Assembly (NCBI RefSeq): GCF_902459465.1
Contig: NC_047070.1
Span: forward strand, 3,894,554-3,958,553
From: Asterias rubens
Lineage: Eukaryota > Echinodermata > Asteroidea > Forcipulatida > Asteriidae
DNA length: 64,000 nt
Direction of reading: 5' to 3'
Shown: in pieces, positions 35,699-60,716 of the stretch
How the letters are laid out: each line of letters starts with the position of its first letter
Numbering within the stretch: the first letter of the stretch is position 1
Notes under the pieces: generated by a model
Database searches by the model: none
Seen by the model: the letters and a program-made list of their open reading frames with translations, nothing else
Told to the model about the DNA's origin: nothing
Program-made: the position numbers and the translations under genes

Positions 35699-37259
35699 AT
35701 GCAAGTAAGTTTTGTTTGATACATATGTGGGTTTTCACACACACAAAAACAGTTTTTTTTTAACTGCTGAGGCTGAGCAGTGACTGATTGATTGCGAGTG
35801 ACTTGAGTTGAGTTGTGAATAAAGAACTTTGATATTGAACATTCATTCAGTTTTAACTTTAAATTGTCACTTGCTCATGTAAGATTATCTTAGTCTTATT
35901 TTTAAATGTACATGTAACTTTACTTCTCTGTTATTGTGTTTCAAAATATTTTGTTATGCTGTTTCCTAAAAATGTAAAGAAATCCCCTAGCTAGCAAAAA
36001 TGTATTTGCGTCTGAGCTGGCTGAGTCTGAAATTGTTGGTTGCTTGTTGTTGTTTTCACTAATTTGGGTTGGTGTTTTATCAGGAAATTTCCATGTGCCA
36101 TAATATTAATAATAATTGTTTCATAGACAATCTGCCAAGATGAAATTATTTAAAGATTTTACTTGCACTTGTTTACATAAATTATTTCCGCACTTGACGG
36201 CATGTCCTACTTATTTTTCTTGGACGCATGCGCAAACACGCAGTGCATTTATCCTCACATATGCGAGGCTGCACTTCACAGGAAGGAAGGAAGAAGGGGA
36301 AAGCATTTACTTTTAAGCTTCCAAGTTACGGGTATTGCAGTTCAGATAACTTTATTTATTGAACATTTTTACTATTTGTTTTTAAAATGTGTCAACATGG
36401 GCCATTTTCCTTTGTTGTGGTTGTACTAATCTATGTCAGTATGTTTAGTTAAATAGCCTACTTGATAAGTAACTGATTCAAAGGGTAAGCCTTCTCTGTT
36501 TGATTTGTGTTAAAAGAAAGAACTCCAAAGGTCAGCAGGGGACTTTGGGATGCAGGAGCAACAGTATCAGAAGGAAAGAGAAGATTTGGAAGCTCTAAAC
36601 AAGCAACTCAAAAACACCAAGGAACAATTGAGCATCATGAGCTGTAAGTCATTCAAATTCAACATTACTCACTCACTTACTCACTCACTCACTCGGTCGC
36701 CCACAGGCGGGCTCAAGTATGGCTTTTCCCAAGTATATTGGTCTTGCATGAGGGTGGCCCATTCGTCTGTTGATTCTACACCGGTGTCCTTTTGCAGCAC
36801 CCCGGTTGTAAAACATTTATGATCTTCCCCGTCCGAGAGTTCAACATGACACAAAGGTTTTTTTTAAAGCTCAAATGTACAATGTAACCACTCAAGATTT
36901 TGGCAATATCTGACGAAAAAAAAAACTACCACCTTTTGAAATGAAATTACCACAGTTTCACTAAACTGTTTCAAAACCCAAGGTGCACTTTGTCTTTAAG
37001 AAATGAGTAAAACAATCATGTTTGAAAATAAGTGAAAACATACAAACTTGTGTCATCAAAAAACAAAATTGTCTTATTAATTTCCATCCCAGGCATATCT
37101 TTCTAATGTCTAACTATTTCGTTTTATTTCGTAGTGAAAGCACACCTCCTCCAGGTTGACTTAGCAACCCAGTTCAACCCGTTTACTGTGGCGACCATCA
37201 AATCTACCCAGGATATTTGCGAGCAGTGCCAGGCAACACTGGATGGCAAGAACCACTAG
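35699..37259 (+). CDS. Small coiled-coil protein, three exons, family unknown
   Basis: Exons 35699-35704, 36517-36643 and 37135-37259 join in frame (258 nt, 85 residues). The first coding exon is only ATG CAA followed by a strong donor GTAAGT; an in-frame TAG two codons upstream supports this start. The middle exon encodes a charged helix (QQYQKEREDLEALNKQLKNT, likely coiled coil), and the last gives LKAHLLQVDLATQFNPF...DICEQCQATLDGKNH and a stop. No targeting signal or membrane segment is visible. Two cysteines near the C-terminus (CEQC) are notable. If exon 1 is untranslated, the Met in GMQEQQ could start a shorter form. I do not recognise the family; small subunits of larger complexes often look like this, but that is only a guess. 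Confidence 0.5.
36657..36696. repeat. (CTCA)n microsatellite
   Basis: About eight ACTC/CTCA tetramers just after the donor of the second exon of the small plus-strand gene. Confidence 0.85.
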
Positions 37260-37384
37260 TACCAGCTACAAATCAACAGCATTGTTATGTGATGGCTGGC
37301 ATAATTTCTGCAAAGATAAAGACAAGGATGTGAAAAAACAGGGCTCAAAGTTGGGGGCAAAAATATAAAAACAATACTGCAGGG

Positions 37385-37565
37385 CTTGTAGTTCAAAACA
37401 TGACTGTATGCTTCGTTTTTGAAAGGGCAAGGGCACCAAGGCATTTTGTCCTTAGCAAAGGGCACTAAATTGTACATTTCTACTGGAGCATTTCAAGGGC
37501 ACCAAAGCAATGACCAAGGGGCATGGAGGAAATCGCCTTCGTTGCCTCTGTGAAGTATCAGGCCT
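37385..37565. repeat. CAGGCCTG-family repeat
   Basis: Contains TGCTTCGTTTTTGAAAGGGC, GGGCACCAAGGCATTTTGTC, TCTACTGGAGCATTTCAAGG and ends CAGGCCTG. It is nearly the reverse complement of 41417-41590. It may be part of the 3' UTR of the preceding small gene. Confidence 0.65.
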
Positions 37566-37959
37566 GCAGAAGATTTACTGGACAAGAAATGTTTGTAAAA
37601 GACAAAAATCAAAAAGAAAAAAGCTTCACGAGTCCCGACACAGTTTAACATACATTTAATTTTTGTTATTTCAAAAGTTTAAGAGTTGTCAGGAGTCTAA
37701 TGATAGACTGCGAAAATCTCAGGCATATTCACACATTAATTGAGACCTGTTAAAAAGCACGACTTGTTATTATTATTATTTTCTTGTAATGAAACCAAGG
37801 ATGCCTCATAAGTGAACTTAAACACTCTAGCTCACAGGCCCGAGGAAACCTGTAAACAAGGGTGCTTGCTATGTGAACCAGAAACACCAGGGTTAACCCC
37901 TCTTCCACTAGAAGTTGGGTTTTATTTTTTTTTTATGTGCAATACCAATTCCTAGTACA

Positions 37960-38075
37960 CAGGACCTACGGCTTAGTGTGTGATCCAAAGGACAAAGCAA
38001 TTATGGTAGAGTATCATGCTGAAGGATACGACTCTGGTGATCAGAAACACCAAAGCTTACAAGTGTCCGCTACTC
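37960..38075 (-). repeat. tRNA-like SINE interrupted by a MITE
   Basis: ATACGACTCTGGTGATCAGA followed by AACACCAAAGCTTACAAGTGTC resembles the minus-strand SINE at 51440-51510. It is cut at CTACTC/TTAA and resumes after the MITE as CCGCTCGACCACACG, the complement of a tRNA A-box region. Confidence 0.6.
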
Positions 38076-38456
38076 TTAAAGGAATACGTTGCCTTCGATC
38101 GGACGAGTTGGTCTATGAAAAGTGTTTGAAACCGTTTGTAATGAAATGCATGGTTAGAAAGATATTTTTATAAGTAAAATATACTGATCCACACAAGTAT
38201 CACTCGAAATTGCACGGTTTTCCTTTTAGTCGCGAAGTAACACCGTCGGAGTCAAAATTTTGACACCACAAAATGGCCGACCGTGTTTCTTCGCGACGTA
38301 AAAGGAAAACCGTGCAATTTCGAGGCATGTTTGTGTGGAACATTATATTCTACTTTTTAAAATATTATCTATCTAACCATTTGCATTTCATAACAACCAG
38401 TTTCAAATGCTTTTCAAAGACCAACTCAACCGATCCAAGGCAACGTGTTCCTTTAA
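38076..38456. mobile_element. TTAA hairpin MITE, AGGAACACGTTGCC family (copy 2)
   Basis: TTAAAGGAATACGTTGCCTT at the left, AAGGCAACGTGTTCCTTTAA at the right; central arms GTCGGAGTCAAAATTTTGAC. It is inserted in a SINE at TTAA, as is copy 1 at 10695. Confidence 0.92.
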
Positions 38457-39810
38457 CCGCTCGACCACACGTTAAAGCCGTCTACTTGGGACCAAAGTGG
38501 TAACAAATAAACTCAGGACTTGCAAGGTCATTAACAAAATAAAACAAGTACAAGTTAAGTTTATGTTCCCAAATAAACCAAGTTTTTAATCCATATGGAA
38601 CCATCTTACTTTCAAAAATATCTCAATAACAAAATAAACTTAAAAACATGGAAGTTGCAAAGTATAATTTAAAATATATCTATATACACTGTACTTAATA
38701 ATTACTCACACATAGTGTGACTTTTATACAAGGCAACAAATATGCATTGTACATCACTGGTGATAAACCAAACCTTTATGAATAACTGCAAACTTTAATA
38801 GTGTTTTTCACCGTGTAAGTGGGTGTGTGAACCAAATTCACATGATTCGATCAGTAAAACAAACTCTTTATTATTAATAATTATTATTAATTTGGCCATT
38901 CATACAAGAAAACAATATACAGGCATTATGTTAAATTTGCAACAAAATAAAGAATTTCACTCATGAACACCGATGTGTGTTAGCACTGTCACATACTAAA
39001 TAAGTACTGAGTATACTGTGCTAACACACATTGGTGTGTATGGGTAAAACAAAATGAGTATACAGAAAGTCAAAAAACCTAAAACTGTATTGTGATGCAA
39101 GAAAAATCTCTGCTAAAAATGTTAGTTTTTTTTTCAGTTTTAATTTAAGATACCCTGCCTAAAATAACAAGGGAAATTGGTAAGCTTCCCACACAGGGAT
39201 ATGTACTTAATCGACCCTTGTCTCCCTCTTGTCCTTGTTTGATTTGATCTGAAGAACAGATATTTTTATTTTTGTTGAGTAAATTTAACCTTGTCAATAC
39301 AAACGTCGCTATTCTGCCGCAAGGAAAAGACACCCACTATTTAAATAGCACACTCTACAAACGGGCTTCCATGAAAAAAACTAAAACACTGAATCAACAT
39401 TGGCAAAGAAGATACATTGAAACATATCAATGTAAATTGTTCAAGTGTCAATTCACTCTAAAAAAAACCTAAAAAAACTGCACAGCAACATATTTCAAAA
39501 TTCAATAACAAAAGAGATGATGAGCATGTTGTTGACAGAAAGAAAACAATAATTATAAAGCAAAAAAGTGAGATATTTATTTTTGAGTGATGCAAGAGTT
39601 TGTCAAACTTCAGCTGCAATCAACTTGACAGTCACAAATTCACAAAAACAAACATCATCTCAAAAAAGTTACCAGAGCAGACAATAATCCTGTTTAAAAT
39701 TTCAGAAACAGTAAAACTGTATTATAAGTTTTAGTAGAAAGAAGGAGTTTAGTTTGTTAAAAAATTTCCAATTTCAAACACCTGTTTTAAGACGTAACTA
39801 TAATTTAGAA
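38457..39810. other. AT-rich non-coding stretch, possible PERK 3' flank
   Basis: No exon is visible. A hairpin CACCGATGTGTGTTAGCAC/GTGCTAACACACATTGGTG at 38965-39045 matches only the 3' body of the SINEs at 26650 and 29270. On the minus strand AATAAA is present near 38866, a possible polyadenylation signal for a very long PERK 3' UTR, but this cannot be decided from sequence alone. Confidence 0.35.
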
Positions 39811-39856
39811 ACCTTGTGGGTACAATCATGTTTAAATCAACTTTGAGAGGAGTGTT

Positions 39857-39872
39857 GGCTCTGAAAAGAGCC
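39857..39872 (-). promoter_or_regulatory. Histone-type 3' stem-loop (minus strand)
   Basis: The minus strand reads GGCTCTTTTCAGAGCC, the canonical replication-dependent histone mRNA stem-loop (six-base stem, TTTC loop), followed by AACA. No purine-rich U7 site is obvious after it, and no histone frame lies upstream. Confidence 0.65.
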
Positions 39873-39937
39873 GCTGTGGTCTCAATGTTTAAAACAGTTC
39901 CCCCCGCTTTTCTTCAGAAGGAAGACGATACCAAATC

Positions 39938-39972
39938 AGCTCTTTTCAGAGCCAACACCCCTTCCAAAAGAG
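39938..39972 (+). promoter_or_regulatory. Histone-type 3' stem-loop and downstream element (plus strand)
   Basis: AGCTCTTTTCAGAGCC (one mismatch at the base of the stem) is followed by AACACCCC and, 13 bases after the stem, AAAAGAG, which resembles the U7 snRNA-binding downstream element. The 20 bases GCTCTTTTCAGAGCCAACAC are the exact reverse complement of 39852-39871. No histone reading frame precedes it; the 71-codon frame over it is not histone-like. Confidence 0.6.
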
Positions 39973-40871
39973 ATTTCCAAAAGGTTGTACCTGCAAGATT
40001 ACTAGATTATTCATATTTGTCAACACCATGAAAAGCAAACAAATAATATTACTAACATCTGTTTTTAATGAACGAATTACATTTTTGATGATGAGAAAAC
40101 CTCAAATATTTTTAGAGTCTTAATTTTTCAATATAAATCTGTTGATTAATTGTATAAAGTTAGAAAAAAAGATATTTAAATTTAAGTATTATGAAATAAT
40201 TTTGTTTGTGTTAGATGTTGCATATTAGAAACCTGATTTTGCCTGTATCAAATAAATGACAGCAGTTCATAAATATTTGTCCGACTTCTACTTTAGTGTT
40301 TGAAGAAGAGATCTTAAAAGACAATCAAGAAGTCAAGTGAATTATTTTAAGATACGTTATAGCTTTGGCAATGTTTTGGTCCTGGGGACTGTATCACAAA
40401 GAGCTAAAATTTTTCTTAAAGGTAGGGTCATATATTGGTAGATATTGTGACCATAAAAACTTACTTTGCAAGAAGCAATGCAAAACTATTTTGAGAGAGA
40501 ATTCCCTGTCAGATAATTTTTCATCATAAACATCAGATCTAAGGACTTCTGAGGGGTGGTGTTCCCTCACGAGTGATGTGGCCATAGATTCAGTCGGTAC
40601 CCACTGCCACCTCACTAAAACCTGGATGGATTTGACATTCTTGTTAAAAAGCAGTTTTCAAAGCAAGTACCACCTGAAAGTTGTTCATGTAACTTTCATT
40701 TTCTCTTTCTTTCTTAACAACTTTGCCTATAAATAAGCATTCTGTTGACAAAGACCAATCTATGACCCTACCCAAGTGCAAATCCATTTCAACGGCTAAG
40801 CAAAGTGTGATGTCACAATGCAAACTGCTATGATCATAATGACAACACATCATAAGACGAATCTTAGTGCT

Positions 40872-41055
40872 TTATGAAATAGATCCCAGAGTATATTTTC
40901 TGGGAGCTGCTTTTAAAAGCTGGAAATATGAGAAGGATACCAGTCACAGATGCTACATGCTTTTTGGGGTGGTAACCTTACACGGGTAAGCATAATTTAG
41001 TTGTGCTTAGCCACTCTTCCTGCTTTTTAAAAGCAGCTCCATGAAATTGGGCCCT
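40872..41055. repeat. Inverted-repeat element, ATGAAATTGGGCCC family
   Basis: Starts near TTTATGAAATAGATCCCAGA and ends AGCAGCTCCATGAAATTGGG then CCC; inside, GGGAGCTGCTTTTAAAAGCT and TGCTTTTTAAAAGCAGCTCC are self-complementary. It probably lies within the PERK 3' UTR or flank. Confidence 0.65.
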
Positions 41056-41416
41056 GCTCATACTTGGACCTCAATGAATAACTACAACGCCATAACCTGA
41101 GAACAAGTTCAACTTGTAGAACCAGTAAAGAAGACTTAAAGCGACTTTGATGAGCTGCCATCACTAAGTGAGCAATAATCATGGTGCCCAGTGACCCATT
41201 TCTCATGCATCACACAGGCATCTTCAAACAATGTTTACGGAACTACACAAAGTGACAGCATGAACAGGAACAAGCTTGCAAGCAATGCTACACAAGTGTT
41301 GTCATGTCCAAGCAATGGAGAACAAAAAGGCATTTGGACATTCCTTTCTCCTGAAGACGCAAACTATTTGGAAAGTCGAGACCACAACGGTTCTTCTAAA
41401 AACAAACACTCAACCC

Positions 41417-41590
41417 CAGGCCCGGTACTTCACGGAGGCAGCGAAGGCGATTGCCTCCAAACCCCCCTGATCATTGCCTTGGTGCCCTTGAAATGCTCCA
41501 GTAGAAATGTACAGTTTCCTCATAGGGTGCCCTTTACCAAGGAGAAAATGTCTTGCACAAAAACGAAGCATATAGGCCTGCCACCCATGT
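41417..41590. repeat. CAGGCCTG-family repeat in the PERK 3' flank
   Basis: CCCAGGCCCGGTACTTCACG at the left and AAGCATATAGGCCTGCC at the right, with GCCTTGGTGCCCTTGAAATG and CTCCAGTAGAAATGTACAGT inside; the best-preserved copy besides 37385-37565, in the opposite orientation. Confidence 0.7.
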
Positions 41591-41849
41591 GAAGTTTACA
41601 CAAAGTCAGAGCCAACTCAAGTTAAGTTTTGTGCATCCCTGTGGAGACATCTTTTGTTCATTCCTTTGCCCTGGTACACAATTGTATAGACTTCATACAC
41701 TTTTGGGCCGCCACAGTCTTCAGAATTCCCTTACGGAGACACTCTTATGTTCCCTTAACTATTTTGTTCTCGTTCTTCACAAGGTAGAGAACATGAAATC
41801 ACTCCACTAAAAGAAATTTACACACAGTGGAACTCGCTAGTAACAGTGT

Positions 41850-56312
<14,463 letters not shown>

Positions 56313-56352
56313 CGTCTACGGTTCAGGCAGACGAGCGTGATGTCTTGTCATT
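56313..56352 (-). other. EIF2AK3: PERK 5' UTR exon segment with upstream acceptor
   Basis: Forty bases upstream of the PERK start codon the minus strand reads TATTTTCCCCTCAG then AATGACAAG, a good 3' splice site. So the start codon exon is probably preceded by an intron within the 5' UTR. A donor-like sequence, TTG/GTAGGTCTC at 58158, after the purine/pyrimidine-mixed segment 58158-58270, is a candidate end of the first, non-coding exon. Confidence 0.5.
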
Positions 56353-56378
56353 CTGAGGGGAAAATATCATCATTGTTG

Positions 56379-56716
56379 TTAAAGGCAGTGGACACTATTG
56401 GTAATTACTCAAAATAATTATTAGCATAAAACCTTTCTTGGTGATGAGTAAAGGGGAGAGGTTGATGGTATAAAACATTGTGAGAAACGGCTCCCTCTGA
56501 AGTGCCATAGTTTTCAACTTGAGGTCTCGAAATCAACCATCTAAACGTACCCAACTTCGTGTGACAATGGTGTTTTTTTCTTTCATTATTCTCTCACAAG
56601 TTCGATGACCGATTGAGCTCAAATTTTCACAGGTTTGTTATTTTATGCATATGTTGAGATATACCAACTGTGAAGACTAGTGTTTGACATTTACCAATAG
56701 TGTCCACTGTCTTTAA
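56379..56716. mobile_element. TTAA hairpin MITE (copy 8) upstream of the PERK start
   Basis: TTAAAGGCAGTGGACACTAT at the left, ACCAATAGTGTCCACTGTCT then TTAA at the right. Some of the centre is deleted (CATAGTTTTCAACTTGAGGT). It would lie in the proposed 5' UTR intron. Confidence 0.92.
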
Positions 56717-57315
56717 AAGAAACCATGGCGGTACAATTTTTTTTTCTTGTCTACATTTGGGTTAAATTTGTTTTCTCAACAAAAAATGTTGTTCCAGAGT
56801 GTTAAATAGACCCTTTCAGAGTAGAAACAATATGAGCCATGTTGAATCTGCCCTTTGCATCGTGGTGCGTTGTTTACATGTATTTCGAACCCCGCAACTT
56901 TTAAATGCATATAATAATAACCTGTGAGGTCAAAGCGCGCTTAAAGTTCCGAATGTGTAAGTGTTTGTTCGATTTAACCAATATGCAACACAGCACACAT
57001 ATTATATTTGAAAGGGTGTATTTTTATTTGACTTGGATATTTTTGTAAGAAATAATTGTAGTTCAGATTCCATTTTTATTTAAAATTAAATTCATTTAGA
57101 AACTAACAAAACAGTTTTGGACTACAAAACTAGAGGAAATATTTATGTTTTAACCAAAATATTGATGCTACGACCTAAATTAAACTGACTGTTCTTTGTT
57201 TTAATTGTCGTTGTCCACATGACAAATAAAGTGCAATGAATTGAATTGAATTTAAATTGAAAAAGGCTAACAGTAACAAATGACAACACAAGTGTACACA
57301 CAACACTAGTTGGAA

Positions 57316-57341
57316 CATGGAGGTAGAATTCTACCTCCATG
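57316..57341. repeat. Perfect 26-bp palindrome
   Basis: CATGGAGGTAGAA directly followed by its reverse complement; centre GAATTC. Confidence 0.9.
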
Positions 57342-57445
57342 GTTGGAATAACGCCGGAACTCCGGAGGAGGGTTACGTTATTGCAACTACATGAACTAAA
57401 CACAACAGTCAACAGTGATGACGTTGTTTATAAATAGTTCGTTCT

Positions 57446-57582
57446 GGATAACTTGCCGTATGGCGCCACCACTTTTTCACCCTTTTTTACAAAAAGGGAT
57501 ATCTCATTGAGGTAAATTAGATACTATATTATTTCATATCAAATGAAAAAGTGGTGGTGCCATACGGAAACTTTTCCATTAT
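57446..57582. mobile_element. TIR MITE, CCGTATGGCGCCACCACTTTTTCA (copy 1)
   Basis: Left CCGTATGGCGCCACCACTTT, right AAAGTGGTGGTGCCATACGG. The interior includes ACAAAAAGGGATATCTCATT and GAGGTAAATTAGATACTATA. About 137 bp. Confidence 0.92.
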
Positions 57583-57827
57583 TAATGAATGGTGTTTTGT
57601 TCAAAAAATGTAAACAAAACTTTGCAAAAGTTGCTAATTTAACAATAACAATAACATGTTTTTTTAACATTATTTATTTGAGTAATCAAATTTATTTGCA
57701 TATTTTGAGTTACTCAAATCAAGGTCACATGATCATTTCAGATAGATGATGGAGAGGGGAGACTCCATCCACTCCCCACTGTCCTCTTGAAAATGAATGC
57801 GTACAAAAAACAGCATTGGGAAATTTA

Positions 57828-57965
57828 AGGGATAACTTTCCGTATGGCGCCACCACTTTTTCACCCCTTTTTTTACAAAAAGGGATATTTCATTGAGGTA
57901 AATTAGATACTATATTATTTCATATCGAATGAAAAAGTGGTGGCGCCATACGGAAACTTTTCCGA
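57828..57965. mobile_element. TIR MITE, same family (copy 2)
   Basis: Almost identical to copy 1 and in the same orientation, 245 bp away; a few substitutions and one extra C and T in the left arm. The GATAACTT flank is present before both. Confidence 0.92.
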
Positions 57966-58159
57966 GACATACTGTAACTGGTTAACAGCACAGCAGCACA
58001 ATGTTTAAAAAAGTAAACACTGCATAGAAATTACCATGATTACCACTGCAGTACACTGCAGTCCAGTACACACTGCACTAGTACTATTACTAGTACTTTT
58101 ATAGTACTAGTAGTAGAAGTAGAATAGAATATTTCCACAAAATGAGATGAGACCTACCA

Positions 58160-59835
58160 ACTTGTCTACCACCAGCAACTAGTAACAATTGGTGACTCAT
58201 CAACTCAAATCTCCTCTCCTCTGCAAGAACTACCACAATCCAGAAGAGAATAGCCAACAAAAGATGATGTTGGCGAAGTTGAAATTATTCGGAGGTCAAA
58301 GTTTCAATACATGACGTGTCCCTATATGCTTGCCGTACGTTGTGTGCACTAATGTATGGTTTGTTATGGTTTGTCCCCGTGTATGTAATTCGCGAACGGG
58401 CAATGGGCAATAGTTTTTGGTTGCTTTTTTATAAGCCGCCGTATACATCATAAATCTAAACATTTTTAAATAACAACAATCACCAAAATCAGTAAGTCTG
58501 GGTATAGCAAATTCATTTTTTACTGTTCAAAAATGTTCTTTAATAATTTGAATAATAATTTTGCTAATTATTGAGATTATTCGAATAATATGAATATGAA
58601 ATTTCAGCATTGATTTAAAGACATCTTTATATCAGATTTGACGCTCCATATTTATTGTTGGGTCGCGTTTGCCGATTCGTAGATGGTCACCAAGATTAGG
58701 ATATTCTTATTTGGGCTTTCTTCACTTGTAAACTTTTTAGAAACATCTGGAAAATCAACAGCCGATGACATCACGCCATCATAGCTAGCGCCACTCACAC
58801 CAAAAATATGCCACAAAAAAAAAATCAAATGCAAACGTTTTAGGTTCTAACCAATCAGAATCATGCCCAGCCGATTATCAACCAATAGGGAATGAAATGT
58901 CTTAAGCTGTTCCATGTAGGAATATCAATTTGTTAAGTTTGCAAAAGCTAATTCTAGTTTCTTCAAACAAACTTTTAATAAACGATGAGTAAATCATAGT
59001 TTTGTATTTGGGTTTTTGTATTGCTTGATCCCTTTGTTACAGTAGGCCTACATTTGTTTCGACCAAGCTTTTATTTTAAACTGTGAATTTTTATTGGTCG
59101 AGAACAATGTATGGTAAACTTCCAATATGCATGGGTAACTCAGCAGGGGGAAACATGAGTGTCCTTGAAAGTGTCCACCTTGCTACCTGCCTTGCACAAC
59201 AAGATGGCCAAAAATGAGGCTGACGTAGAAAACATGTACTGGAGCCAAGTAATCTTATTTTCATTCCTGTGATACTGTAGTGGAAAACGATGAATGGGAT
59301 CTAATTTGTCAAAAACTTCCATTATTGTTCCCCAGTTTTTCTTGATTTTTAATTGTGCCCACTTTGTCATAATGTTGGAAGGTGACAACACATCGCCTTA
59401 AAGGAACACATCACCATGGGGTTGGTCTACGAGGTTGGTACCCTCGAGGGACAAATGGCACCCAAGCTTTACCTTCGGGTGCCATCCTCAGGTTTACCAA
59501 ATACTGGACACCATCTAAAGCATGCACCAATTGTATTTTGTTCAATTCTACCCAGTAGCCCACCAATCCCTATGTTTAATGTGTTTTTTTCTACTTTTTA
59601 ATATAGACACGTCACAGCCAGATTGTGGCTACACTAAATAATTACATAAATGAATAACCAAACACTTTTCTGAATAAATTCACAACTTTGAAAGTGATAT
59701 TTTATTTACAGATTGTAGTAAGTATATTTTACAACTCACTTCAAAAAAATATATACAAGTAATATAATACATTTTTAGAATACAACACAGTTTATATAGA
59801 TGGACGGATTAATAATTGTCAGAGGCCAGTGGTCG
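58160..59835. other. No gene recognised between PERK and the next gene
   Basis: 58160-58300 may contain the non-coding first exon and promoter of PERK. 58300-59835 shows no exon with supporting splice sites; open frames at 58652, 59140 and 59416 have no recognisable domain. Confidence 0.4.
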
Positions 59836-59839
59836 GTTT

Positions 59840-60258
59840 CACAAAGACAGTCCTAAGTTAGGTCCAGTCCTAGGCCTCTTTAGGAGTTATCACAAACTTA
59901 AGGCTAGTTCTAACTTAAGACTAGTCCTGGGACTCTTTAGGAGTTATTAAAAACTAACTTAGGACTAGTCCTCTAGGTAGGACTCTTTAGGAGTTTTAAA
60001 AACTTAAGGCTTGTCCCAAGTTAGGATGAGTAACTCGTCCCAACTCGAGATAAAGACTTACTAGTCTTATATCTTTGTAAAATCCACCCCAGCCATTGAT
60101 TTCACCAAACTCTTCCTAACTTAGGATTAATCTTAGGACTTAGGATGAGTTCAATTCCATATCCGTATACGTTAGGACCCATTGAACCCGTTCTAAGTTA
60201 GGACGGGTTACTCGCCCTAACACGAGATAGGATTAATCCTAGCGTTTCGTGAAATCGC
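59840..60258. repeat. TCCTAACTTAGGACTAGTCC inverted-repeat elements (two)
   Basis: A tandem pair, about 59840-60090 and 60095-60258, built from GTTTCACAAAGACAGTCCTA, CTAGTCCTGGGACTCTTTAG (twice) and GATTTCACCAAACTCTTCCT with the inverse GCGTTTCGTGAAATCG at the right end. Relative of 13840-13985. Confidence 0.7.
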
Positions 60259-60370
60259 CTGCAAGGCCACTAAACCTTGGCATAGGCTCGGGCTCGTATA
60301 GGTGCCCATAATGAGAAAAACCGCCTTGCCCTTACAAGAACAAAGCATGATACTTGTATGCAGCCCTCCA
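60258..60370. repeat. CAGGCCTG-family repeat fragment
   Basis: CTGCAAGGCCACTAAACCTT, GGCATAGGCTCGG and CTTGCCCTTACAAGAACAAA GC-type words match the family at 10146 loosely. Low similarity; probably a decayed copy. Confidence 0.35.
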
Positions 60371-60716
60371 ATCAACCTAAAACTGTCCACAATCACATCC
60401 TGGAGTTCATCAGAAAACACTCTCTTTTGCTTATTTAGTAGCAAAGTTTTTCAGGTGACCAGTCATAGACAATGCACTTAACGCAGTACATGTATAGACC
60501 TTATACATTGCTGTCATCCAGTCACGAAACAATCAAATGCATAGATTTATTTGCGCGGCGCACAGGATTGGCCAATGAACAACCTGCTTTTGACCTTTAG
60601 ATGAGGGCGCCCTACTGAAATGACATCATGTCCATAAGGTTCATTTTAGCTAAAGCAGAACGGATGTCTTAAATTTTGAGGTCCTTGTTATTCTCAGATG
60701 TTTTTGTTGTTTCAGA

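Noticed and set aside
39816-40031. 71-codon plus-strand open frame
   Set aside because: It runs through two inverted histone-type stem-loops and has no domain; the frame is explained by the inverted repeat.
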